23,914 bases of DNA. Origin: JAKSCF01 sp028279945. GTDB lineage: Bacteria; Bacillota; Clostridia; Peptostreptococcales; JAAYPU01. The notes under the pieces were generated by a model that saw nothing but the letters and a program-made list of their open reading frames with translations, made no database searches and was not told the DNA's origin. The DNA is taken from positions 1-23,914 of the forward strand of contig JANQMT010000090.1 of the NCBI GenBank assembly GCA_028279945.1. Direction: 5' to 3'. Below, piece after piece: positions 1 through 7,225 of this stretch (position 1 is its first letter; each line of letters starts with the position of its first letter). Position numbers and translations under genes: made by a program.

Positions 1-146
1 GGTCGGTGCCCTAAACCTCTGCGAAGTATTCCAACCCTTTGGTTTTAATTCCGTTGCACTCCATTAAAACTAGTATTTCTCCATTACAAATTATATACCG
101 AACATCTCCTCATGCTAATAATATGTATTCGTTCAGCAATCCCTAT
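1..146. other. Intergenic edge, no gene recognised
   Basis: Downstream of the transporter stop I see only an 8-bp inverted repeat (GTTTTAAT at 42-49, ATTAAAAC at 63-70, 13-nt loop) without a T-tract. No gene can be supported here; the window edge cuts off whatever follows. Confidence 0.4.
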
Positions 147-1043
147 TTAAACCTCTGATTCCGTGGTTTTAATCCAAGCCTTAAGCTTTCCAATCAAATC
201 CAATTCAGACAATAGCATGCCTAATATTACTAAAACAGCTCCAAACATGCCAAGTGGTGTTAAGACCTCTCCTAATAAAAAATATGCGAATATGGGAGCA
301 GAAACGGGCTCGAAAGTAAATATTAATGAGGTTCTTGCAGGGGTTGTGTGTTTTTGTGCCATATTTTGTACGACGAAAGAATAGGCTGTGCAAAATACGC
401 TTAAAAATAATACAGCACCCCAGGTATTGGGTTGATGTTGTATCGTAAATGTTCCTAAAAGCAGCGAAATGATTGTACTTAACACACCAACAAAAGCAAT
501 TTGTACAATTGCAGAATTAATATTGTTGGATGTTTTAGCAAACTTTCCAATTAAGATGATCTGAAATGCAAAAGCAAAAGCACCAAGCAGTGTGAGAACA
601 TCGCCTTTATTAATACTGTTGATATCGCCGGTAAGGGATAAACAGCCGATTCCAATGAAAGCAATAATTGCTGCCATGATTTCTGAAATACCCGGGAACT
701 GCTTCATAATAATAGGTGTTAAAACCGGAACCAAAACCACAGTAAAACCTGTTATAAAGGCTGACTTAGAAGCGGTAGTAAAATTCAGTCCATAGGTCTG
801 CACCGCATATCCTGCAAATAGAAAGAATCCAATAAATATGCCTCTTTTTATCGTTACCAAGTCTATGGTTCTAAATTGCTTGAAGAAAATAACCATACAG
901 ATAAGAGCTGCGGCTATAAATCTTATGCCTAACAAGTTAAATACTTCTATCACAGCTAAAGCATTTTTCATTATAATAAAGGACAATCCCCACATAATAG
1001 CCACCATAAATAAGGCAAAATCTGCTATGTACTCTTTTTTCAA
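147..1043 (-). CDS. DMT (EamA) family transporter
   Basis: Drug/metabolite-transporter family inner-membrane protein of 298 aa, predicted to export or exchange a small metabolite; the substrate cannot be read from the sequence. About ten hydrophobic segments form two EamA-like halves. The N-terminal half has the typical start (ADFALFMVAIMWG) and the second half the usual FEPVSAPIFAYFLLGE stretch with its glutamate-ended helix. Length is normal for the family. The start codon is TTG (1043-1041) preceded by an AGTAGGCG-like ribosome site; the next Met lies inside the first helix, so TTG is preferred. It stands alone and is divergent from the GH18 gene. An inverted repeat at 1064-1110 lies between its start and the promoter of that gene. 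Family assignment is secure, function is not. Confidence 0.9.
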   Translation of the reverse strand: MKKEYIADFALFMVAIMWGLSFIIMKNALAVIEVFNLLGIRFIAAALICMVIFFKQFRTIDLVTIKRGIFIGFFLFAGYAVQTYGLNFTTASKSAFITGFTVVLVPVLTPIIMKQFPGISEIMAAIIAFIGIGCLSLTGDINSINKGDVLTLLGAFAFAFQIILIGKFAKTSNNINSAIVQIAFVGVLSTIISLLLGTFTIQHQPNTWGAVLFLSVFCTAYSFVVQNMAQKHTTPARTSLIFTFEPVSAPIFAYFLLGEVLTPLGMFGAVLVILGMLLSELDLIGKLKAWIKTTESEV

Positions 1044-1063
1044 TGTTAACGCCTACTTTCTTT

Positions 1064-1110
1064 AACCCAGATTTTTTGTAGTTTATCGTGAATAATCTGG
1101 GTTTAATAAA
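1064..1110. repeat. Dispersed inverted-repeat element, copy 1 (MITE-like)
   Basis: AACCCAGATT (1064-1073) and AATCTGGGTT (1094-1103) form a perfect 10-bp inverted repeat. Bases 1073-1110 match 15261-15298 at 35 of 38 positions, so this is a dispersed repeat and not a chance hairpin. In copy 2 the left arm is longer (its ATTATTCATGGAAA part is absent here), so copy 1 looks like an internally deleted version. It could be an IS or MITE remnant. No transposase is nearby. Confidence 0.6.
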
Positions 1111-1131
1111 TATGTCGAATGTAATCATATT

Positions 1132-1160
1132 TTAACTTTATATCGTCCCTTGATTATAAT
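1132..1160 (+). promoter_or_regulatory. Probable sigma-A promoter of the GH18 gene
   Basis: TTAACT (1132-1137), a 17-bp spacer and a perfect TATAAT (1155-1160). This would start transcription near 1167, at the edge of the two repeats at 1169-1209. The -35 matches only 4 of 6 positions. Confidence 0.5.
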
Positions 1161-1168
1161 ATAATAGT

Positions 1169-1209
1169 AGTGAAACGATAGTTAAACAATAGTGGAACGA
1201 TCGTTCAAC
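1169..1209. promoter_or_regulatory. Tandem operator-like repeats before the GH18 gene
   Basis: Two 19-bp direct repeats, 1169-1187 and 1191-1209, agree at 16 of 19 positions with start-to-start spacing of 22 bp, about two helical turns. The second contains a perfect 12-bp palindrome, GAACGATCGTTC (1195-1206). They sit at and just after the predicted transcription start and just before the ribosome site, a place suited to repression. The cognate regulator is not in this window. The palindrome resembles TetR-type operators, which is inference only. Confidence 0.5.
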
Positions 1210-1229
1210 CATAACTAAGGGGGACATCA

Positions 1230-2930
1230 ATGAAAACAAAAATAATGATTATAGTAACGCTTTTAATCATAATAGGTATTATTTTATCTGTCAATATAAA
1301 TGACGTATCCTATGTTCAAGCAAGCTCAGATATTGGTGAAGAACAAGATACTTATGATATATATTATGGCAGTAAAAGAATAAGAAACCTAGATGCGTAT
1401 GTTATCAACAACGGCGTATACTTGCCATGTGATATGATTGGCCAGTATTTGTACAATCCGGGAATAGAGATCGATGAGAAAAACAGCAGCATCATTATTT
1501 ATATGCCACATCAAAACTTGATGCTGGAAGATCCTATTATATTGGATTTCGTAAGACAGAATATGGAACAAGCTGTCATTCCTCTAAGAAATATTAACAA
1601 TCAGTATTATATGCCTTTGGATGTTTTAAAGACATTTTTTCGCGTGACCTACACAATAGAAGATGATAATGTGTACATAGAGCAAGCAAATGATATTATT
1701 AAGTTTGGAAAAATTAATAAAAGCATGGTTCAAGCGAAGCCATCTGTACAAGATCCAAGGTCTGAAGAGCTATATTTAAATATGAATGACACCCTTGAAA
1801 TTATTAAAGAAACGGATCATTACTATAAAGCAAAGACCAGTGATGATATCATCTGTTTTGTGAAAAAAGGTGATGTATCTTTATATGAGGTTGACCTTTC
1901 ACTGGTAGATTATTACAACGTTAAAAAAAGGAAAATCAATTTTGAAGATCAAAAAATAAACCTTGTTTGGGAATACGTTTATCGTAATACGCCGGCTCCG
2001 CCGGAGGATAAAATTAATGGTATTGATGTTTTATCTCCTACATGGTTTTATATTAAAGATTCAGAGGGTAATTTAGGTAATAAGGCAGATAAAGCCTACT
2101 TAAATGATGTGCGTAATAAAGGCTATCAGATTTGGGGGCTGGTTACCAATAGTTTTAATTCGGAATTAACCCATACGGTTCTCAACGATGAGGCCTTGAC
2201 TCGAAAAGTTATAGCACAACTGCTCTTTTATGCCAGCTTATATGATATGGACGGTATTAATATAGATTTTGAATATGTGAAAGACGAGGACCGTGACGCA
2301 TTGACCAATTTTGTTGGAACACTTAGATATTATACAGAGATACAGGGATTAAACTTATCCATAGATGTTATGATTCCTACTTCTTGGACTGTGGAGTATG
2401 ACCGTGCAGCATTATCCAATTTTGTGGATTATGTAGCGGTGATGACTTATGATGAGCATTGGAGTAAATGCCCCACGGCCGGTTCTGTTGCGTCTCATGG
2501 ATGGGTAGAGAAAGCGGTTATCAATACTTTGAAAGAAGTTCCGCCTGAAAAATTACTATTAGGGATTCCGCTGTATACTCGAATATGGAAAGAGTGGGAA
2601 GAAAACGGCGAACATAAAATATCCAGTAAATCCATGTCCATGGAGGATGTAAGAAACCTGGTTAATGAAAAAAATCTATACGTTCAATGGTTGGATTATG
2701 AGAAACAATATTATATTGAATACTCGGAAAACAATGCTACCTATAAAGTCTGGATAGAGGATGGAAGATCTATTGCGCATCGACTAGGCTTAGCAGAGAA
2801 ATATGACCTGGCCGGTACGGCATGCTGGAGAAAAGGGTTTGAAGATGAATCGGTTTGGGATATATTTGATGATGTTCTGAAGAATCAGGCTTCATATTCA
2901 AAATATAAAGATATGGAGTACATGAACTGA
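1230..2930 (+). CDS. Secreted or anchored GH18 glycoside hydrolase with N-terminal stalk domain
   Basis: A 566-aa extracytoplasmic protein, probably acting on peptidoglycan or another N-acetylglucosamine-containing glycan. Residues 1-31 form a signal peptide or N-terminal anchor. Residues about 43-152 resemble the copper-amine-oxidase-like beta stalk domain common in clostridial wall proteins, about 175-220 look like an SH3-type domain, and about 240-550 form a GH18 barrel. The catalytic strand is DGINIDFE (341-348) with Glu348 as proton donor; Asn replaces the second Asp of the classical DGxDxDxE, as is usual in the YaaH/SleL/YdhD-type spore and wall hydrolases. MTYDEHW and a late AGTACWRKGFED stretch also fit GH18. 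The ribosome site AAGGGGG precedes the ATG. It is monocistronic, with a promoter upstream and a terminator downstream. The exact substrate is unknown. Confidence 0.9.
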   Translation: MKTKIMIIVTLLIIIGIILSVNINDVSYVQASSDIGEEQDTYDIYYGSKRIRNLDAYVINNGVYLPCDMIGQYLYNPGIEIDEKNSSIIIYMPHQNLMLEDPIILDFVRQNMEQAVIPLRNINNQYYMPLDVLKTFFRVTYTIEDDNVYIEQANDIIKFGKINKSMVQAKPSVQDPRSEELYLNMNDTLEIIKETDHYYKAKTSDDIICFVKKGDVSLYEVDLSLVDYYNVKKRKINFEDQKINLVWEYVYRNTPAPPEDKINGIDVLSPTWFYIKDSEGNLGNKADKAYLNDVRNKGYQIWGLVTNSFNSELTHTVLNDEALTRKVIAQLLFYASLYDMDGINIDFEYVKDEDRDALTNFVGTLRYYTEIQGLNLSIDVMIPTSWTVEYDRAALSNFVDYVAVMTYDEHWSKCPTAGSVASHGWVEKAVINTLKEVPPEKLLLGIPLYTRIWKEWEENGEHKISSKSMSMEDVRNLVNEKNLYVQWLDYEKQYYIEYSENNATYKVWIEDGRSIAHRLGLAEKYDLAGTACWRKGFEDESVWDIFDDVLKNQASYSKYKDMEYMN

Positions 2931-2982
2931 TGGATTGTAACTAAGCTGTATTCACGTTCAAACGATATGCATAACAATATGT

Positions 2983-3006
2983 AAGGGTAGCTCTGTGGCT
3001 ACCCTT
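2983..3006 (+). terminator. Intrinsic terminator after the GH18 gene
   Basis: A 9-bp perfect stem, AAGGGTAGC (2983-2991) and GCTACCCTT (2998-3006), with a 6-nt loop, followed by TTATTATAA. It lies about 50 bp past the GH18 stop. Confidence 0.8.
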
Positions 3007-3031
3007 TATTATAAATAGAGTCATAGTTATT

Positions 3032-3058
3032 AGGTTGGGCACAGCGACCCAACCCTAC
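3032..3058. repeat. REP-like palindrome (GGTTGGGC...CCCAACC)
   Basis: GGTTGGG, a short loop containing CACAGCGA, then CCCAACC, flanked by TA and CTA. It resembles the GTCGGGTCTCTGTGCCCGAC hairpins at 17742-17817 and 18836-18858 in design and loop sequence (GGGCACAG/CTGTGCCC). It is probably a divergent member of the same intergenic family. Confidence 0.5.
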
Positions 3059-3150
3059 GACTAGTGTTACTTATTTAAGACGCTTGCAAAGAAAATGAAA
3101 ATATATACCAAATTTAAAAAATATATTATAATATATGCAATATAATAATA

Positions 3151-3200
3151 GAAAAAGTAGGGCTACGACGCAATCAGAGATTGCTGTTAGGGCATAAAGG
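3151..3200 (+). repeat. Hairpin-repeat element before the first LTA synthase gene
   Basis: GTAGGGCTACGAC, then GCAATC (3170-3175), AGA triloop, GATTGC (3179-3184), then TGTTAGGGCATAAAGG. The stem is perfect. The flanks match the metY leader at 16325-16412, where CCTACAT, a different perfect stem with a 3-nt loop, and TGTTAGGGC occur, and where GCTGTTAGGTCATAAAAAGG leads into the ribosome site. So it is a shared leader or repeat whose palindromic core varies in sequence. Confidence 0.5.
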
Positions 3201-3208
3201 ACAAGATC

Positions 3209-5110
3209 ATGAAAATCATTACGTTAGAGAAAAAAGATTTACTGAAAGCATTTGCAGCCATCTGTATTTTTACAAAAGTAACCTTGTACTACCACTATAT
3301 GGAAGTATCGCATAATTACATATACATTTTGATCATGACCTTAGCGTATATAGCTATGGTATTCTTTTCGTTTGAAAATAAAATTTACTCTGCAATTCTA
3401 TATTTTATTTTTTCTGTCATTATGTTTCTGGATGTTGGATATTTCAGCTATTTCAACCGTAACTTGTCCGTTGATATGATAGAAGCCTTTGGGTTTTTAG
3501 ATGACGTTACAGATAGTATCCTTGAGGTTGTGAAGCCCAAATTTTTCTTGATTTTAGTTGATTCGGTTTTAATACTCTTGTATTTCATTAGACAAGAAAA
3601 AAGGAAATTTCCGACACATGATTCTTTTATTAGAATATACCCTTCTCCAAAAATAAAGTATATCAAGTCATTGATGTTGATATTGGTTTTAACATTCCTG
3701 ATACTTTCTGTATCAGGGCAAATAGAAGGGGATGTAACAACATCTATCGTTAATCAAGAATTTTTTTCTTATCATATTAGTGATATAGCTAATTACCTGA
3801 AGAATGAGCAAAATGTATGCTACAAAGAGTCATTTAAACAAATTAATACAGAATATCAACGCCATGTAGGCAAAGAGTGGTTTGGAATAGGCAAAGATAA
3901 AAACCTTATTGTGATACAAGTAGAATCTTTACAAGACTTTGTCATTAATAAAACCTATAATGGACAGCAAATTACTCCTTTTCTAAATGCATTGATTCAA
4001 AAGGACTCTTTTTATTTTCCTAATTATTTTCAGCAGCTAGGAGGCGGGAACACTTCTGATGCTGAATTTGTAACCCATAACTCATTATATGCATCCTTTA
4101 AAAGCTACACATATAGTTTATATAAAAACAGCTATTTTAGAGGACTGCCATGGATATTAAAAGAGAAAGGATATCAAACTGCGGCTTTTCATGGGTATAA
4201 AAAAGACTTTTGGTGTAGAGCCCAGGCCTATCCAAATCAAGGCTTCGATGAATATTATTGTGAAAATAGCTTTGAGCTGGATGAAGTTGTAGGATTAGGT
4301 TTAAGCGATGGATCATTTTTTAATCAATCCATAGACCATCTAAAGAATATGCAGCAACCCTATTATGGATTTTTAATAACGCTGTCAACACATCATCCTT
4401 ATATCATGCCGGAAGAGAAAAAAATGATCAAGCTAAAAGATGGAGACGAAGAATCCATATTTGGAAATTATATTCATGCCGCTAATTATATAGATCAATG
4501 CCTTGAGGCATTTGTAAAGGAATTAAAGGCCAATGGCTTGTATGAGAATACTGTGATTGCTATTTATGGCGATCACTTTGGACTGAATTGCAAGGATGAA
4601 AAAGTTAATAAAGATGTGAGTGATTTTCTAGGATTTTCTTATTACTACGATGAAATGATGAACATTCCTCTCATCATTCATGTGCCAAATAGTAAAGCTC
4701 AAGAAACCATCCAAACTGTAGGCGGCCATATTGATTTTTTACCAACCATTGCATATTTAATGGGAATCAAAAATTTAGACACGTTATTTTTTGGACGAAA
4801 CCTGATCCATGCCAACAGCGGATTTGTTGCGTCACAGACTTATATGCTTAAAGGGTCTTTCATCCAAGATGGTATTGTGTTTGAAATGTCTAGAGATGGA
4901 ATATTTTCAAACAGCAAGGCATGGGATTTAGAAACTAAAAAACCTGTTGACATAAATTTATGTGAAGAGGGTTATCAGAAATCAGTGGATGATATCAATT
5001 TAGGCAACTTTCTGTTAGAGAATGAGATTTTAAGTAAAATTTATCAGAATGGACAAACCCTTCAAGAGGTTTTTAAAATGGATAACCATTCTTTTGAAAG
5101 CGATAGTTGA
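3209..5110 (+). CDS. LTA synthase family phosphoglycerol transferase (paralog 1)
   Basis: A 633-aa membrane enzyme of the LtaS/sulfatase fold, expected to transfer glycerol-phosphate from phosphatidylglycerol to a glycolipid or wall polymer on the outer face of the membrane. Five hydrophobic segments occupy roughly residues 10-170. The extracellular sulfatase domain (about 230-590) has the expected active site: metal ligand Glu239 (VIQVES), nucleophile Thr282 in GNTSDAEF, and Asp455-His456 in YGDHFG. These correspond to E255, T300, D475 and H476 of Staphylococcus aureus LtaS. Length and domain order are normal. AAAGGA lies 7-8 nt before the ATG. A paralog follows directly at 5212. Whether it makes true lipoteichoic acid or another phosphoglycerol polymer cannot be told. 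Confidence 0.92.
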   Translation: MKIITLEKKDLLKAFAAICIFTKVTLYYHYMEVSHNYIYILIMTLAYIAMVFFSFENKIYSAILYFIFSVIMFLDVGYFSYFNRNLSVDMIEAFGFLDDVTDSILEVVKPKFFLILVDSVLILLYFIRQEKRKFPTHDSFIRIYPSPKIKYIKSLMLILVLTFLILSVSGQIEGDVTTSIVNQEFFSYHISDIANYLKNEQNVCYKESFKQINTEYQRHVGKEWFGIGKDKNLIVIQVESLQDFVINKTYNGQQITPFLNALIQKDSFYFPNYFQQLGGGNTSDAEFVTHNSLYASFKSYTYSLYKNSYFRGLPWILKEKGYQTAAFHGYKKDFWCRAQAYPNQGFDEYYCENSFELDEVVGLGLSDGSFFNQSIDHLKNMQQPYYGFLITLSTHHPYIMPEEKKMIKLKDGDEESIFGNYIHAANYIDQCLEAFVKELKANGLYENTVIAIYGDHFGLNCKDEKVNKDVSDFLGFSYYYDEMMNIPLIIHVPNSKAQETIQTVGGHIDFLPTIAYLMGIKNLDTLFFGRNLIHANSGFVASQTYMLKGSFIQDGIVFEMSRDGIFSNSKAWDLETKKPVDINLCEEGYQKSVDDINLGNFLLENEILSKIYQNGQTLQEVFKMDNHSFESDS

Positions 5111-5123
5111 CATAATATTCTTG

Positions 5124-5152
5124 TTGAAAACTGTAAAAAAATGTATTATAAT
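5124..5152 (+). promoter_or_regulatory. Sigma-A promoter of the second LTA synthase gene
   Basis: TTGAAA (5124-5129), a 17-bp spacer and a perfect TATAAT (5147-5152) lie in the 101-bp gap between the two paralogs. This indicates that the second gene can be expressed independently. Confidence 0.7.
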
Positions 5153-5211
5153 ATAAGCGGTTCATTTGTGTTGAGTTCATTGAGTTTGATCGTTAAGATA
5201 GGAGCATTATA

Positions 5212-7095
5212 ATGAATTTGCTTAAACACAATTTTTTTATGGGTACAATTCTATCGGTAATGATACTGATAAAACTGGCTCTTTACTACCATTTTATGGA
5301 TGTGTCCTCAAATTATTTCTTTCTAATACTTTTTTCTTCTTTTTACATTCTTACCATTTTTTTTATTGTCGAAAATAAAAAAGTAGCAGGTTGTCTGTAC
5401 TTTCTTATATCTATTCTTATGTTTGTAGATGTTATTTACTTTAGCAATTTCAACAGAAATTTATCGGTAAATGTTTTAGGAACAGCAGGCTATATAGATG
5501 ATGTGGCTTCAAGTGTATGGGCTATTATTAAGGGGAAGTTTTTTTTATTAATGATAGATGCTTTGGTCATATTGGTGCTGTTAGTATTGTCAAGAAAAAA
5601 TTCAAAAGCAATACCTAAAATTCAATTCAGCATGTTAAATCATGATAGAAATAAGAAACTAAAGACCAAGGCTACCGTTTTCTTAATGGTTTTTCTATTG
5701 ACGGTTGTAATGGTAACGACGCCCTCTCAGGGCGATATGCTGACACCTATTGTAAATCAAGAGTTTTTCTCTTATCATATTAAGGATATCGTCACCAATA
5801 TTCAGGATGAAATGGAATACTCAGATAACTTGACCAATATACAAGGAGAATATATACCCGAAGAAAAAGGCCCGGTCTTTGGCGTTGGAGTGAATAAAAA
5901 TCTGATCGTCATTCAGGTAGAATCTCTTCAGAATTTTGTTATCAATGAGGCTTATGAAGGTCAAGAGATTACACCTAATCTCAATCAATTGATTCAAGAG
6001 GGCTTTTATTTTGATGAATATTATCAACAGACCGGAAGCGGCAATACATCTGATGCAGAATTTGTAAGTCAAAACTCACTGCATGCTTCTTATAAAAGCT
6101 TTACCTATGAGCTGTATACAGATAATTATTTTTATGGATTGCCTTGGCTGTTAAGAGATAAGGGCTATAAGACACTGGCTTTTCATGGATATAGTAAAGA
6201 CTTTTGGAATAGAGAAGGTGCATATCCGACAATGGGGTTTGAACAATTTATAGGCGGCGAAGACTATGATGTGAGCGAACCAATAGGGTTGGGCTTAGGA
6301 GACAGCGACTTTTTTAAGCAATCTGTAAAACATCTCCAAAATATTGAACAGCCATTTTATAGTTTTTTTGTCACCTTATCCAATCACCATCCTTATGAAA
6401 TGCCTGAAGCATATCAAACTTTGAAATTGAAAGAAGAAGACCAAGATACGCTTTTTGGAAGATACTTACAAGCGGTTCATTATACAGATCAATCAATAGG
6501 AGCGTTTATCCGGCTGCTAAAAGACAGTGGTCTTTATGAAAACACGGTCATAGCAATATATGGGGATCATTTTGGAATCAATTGTAAAGAAGAAACGGCT
6601 TATGCACCCATGAGTGATTTTTTAGGATTTGAATATGATTATGATGAGATGTTTAATATACCCCTTATTATCCATGTGCCCAAAATGCAGACCGCTGAGA
6701 CGATACACACTACAGGAGGTCAGTTAGATTTCATGCCGACGATGGCGTATATTATGGGCATAGATTACTTGGATACATTATACTTCGGAAACAATTTATT
6801 TAAAGCAGATACAGGCTTTGTCACCAGTCAGGTCTATATGCCCAAAGGATCGTATATAAAAGATCATATTGCTTTTGAAATGTCTAAAGATGGTGTTTTT
6901 GAAAACAGTCGAGCATGGGATATTAAAACAAGAGAAGCTATAGATATAAAACGGTGTAGAGAAGACTATGAAAGAGCTGTGAATCAAGTTGATTTGGGCC
7001 ATTTTTACCTTGAAAACGATGTCTTGAGAAAGGTATTATTAGAAAATGTATCTATTGATGAATTGCTAAAAAAAGAATTAGAAGAAGATGATTAA
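5212..7095 (+). CDS. LTA synthase family phosphoglycerol transferase (paralog 2)
   Basis: A 627-aa protein with the same architecture as the upstream gene and about half its residues identical by eye. Five membrane segments lie in the first 172 residues, then comes an extracellular sulfatase-type domain. Active-site residues are intact: Glu237 (VIQVES), Thr279 in GNTSDAEF, Asp452-His453 in YGDHFG, and the NHHPYEMPE loop. The shared segments GLPW(I/L)L, FHGY and NQEFFSYHI show that the pair arose by tandem duplication. AGGAG sits 7 nt before the ATG. It has its own sigma-A promoter. The paralogs may differ in substrate (primase versus polymerase, as in Listeria LtaP/LtaS) or in timing; that is inference. 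Confidence 0.92.
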   Translation: MNLLKHNFFMGTILSVMILIKLALYYHFMDVSSNYFFLILFSSFYILTIFFIVENKKVAGCLYFLISILMFVDVIYFSNFNRNLSVNVLGTAGYIDDVASSVWAIIKGKFFLLMIDALVILVLLVLSRKNSKAIPKIQFSMLNHDRNKKLKTKATVFLMVFLLTVVMVTTPSQGDMLTPIVNQEFFSYHIKDIVTNIQDEMEYSDNLTNIQGEYIPEEKGPVFGVGVNKNLIVIQVESLQNFVINEAYEGQEITPNLNQLIQEGFYFDEYYQQTGSGNTSDAEFVSQNSLHASYKSFTYELYTDNYFYGLPWLLRDKGYKTLAFHGYSKDFWNREGAYPTMGFEQFIGGEDYDVSEPIGLGLGDSDFFKQSVKHLQNIEQPFYSFFVTLSNHHPYEMPEAYQTLKLKEEDQDTLFGRYLQAVHYTDQSIGAFIRLLKDSGLYENTVIAIYGDHFGINCKEETAYAPMSDFLGFEYDYDEMFNIPLIIHVPKMQTAETIHTTGGQLDFMPTMAYIMGIDYLDTLYFGNNLFKADTGFVTSQVYMPKGSYIKDHIAFEMSKDGVFENSRAWDIKTREAIDIKRCREDYERAVNQVDLGHFYLENDVLRKVLLENVSIDELLKKELEEDD

Positions 7096-7129
7096 AAAGA
7101 TAAAAGTAAAAGTATAATAAAAAAATAAA

Positions 7130-7179
7130 TGGGTATATTAGAAATTGGAAGGAACAATTCTCTTCCGTATTCTCACCCA
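7130..7179. terminator. Imperfect hairpin in the convergent gap (terminator-like)
   Basis: TGGGT (7130-7134) with ACCCA (7175-7179) encloses GGAAG (7147-7151) with CTTCC (7162-7166). There is no T-run, so a terminator role is uncertain. Confidence 0.3.
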
Positions 7180-7186
7180 TAGCTTA

Positions 7187-7216
7187 GAGGCCAGGTCATT
7201 TTATTGACCTGGCCTC
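7187..7216. terminator. Strong 12-bp hairpin between LTA synthase 2 and feoB
   Basis: GAGGCCAGGTCA (7187-7198), 6-nt loop, TGACCTGGCCTC (7205-7216). The stem is perfect and unusually GC-rich for this genome. It sits 9 bp beyond the feoB stop in a convergent gap, so it probably ends transcripts from both sides, although neither side has a good T-tract. Confidence 0.55.
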
Positions 7217-7225
7217 GACAATATT

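Noticed and set aside
1..90. Minus-strand reading of about 17 codons at the window edge resembling the end of a protein (ECNGIKTKGLEYFAE)
   Set aside because: Too short, no ribosome site, and an upstream in-frame stop; cannot be distinguished from chance.
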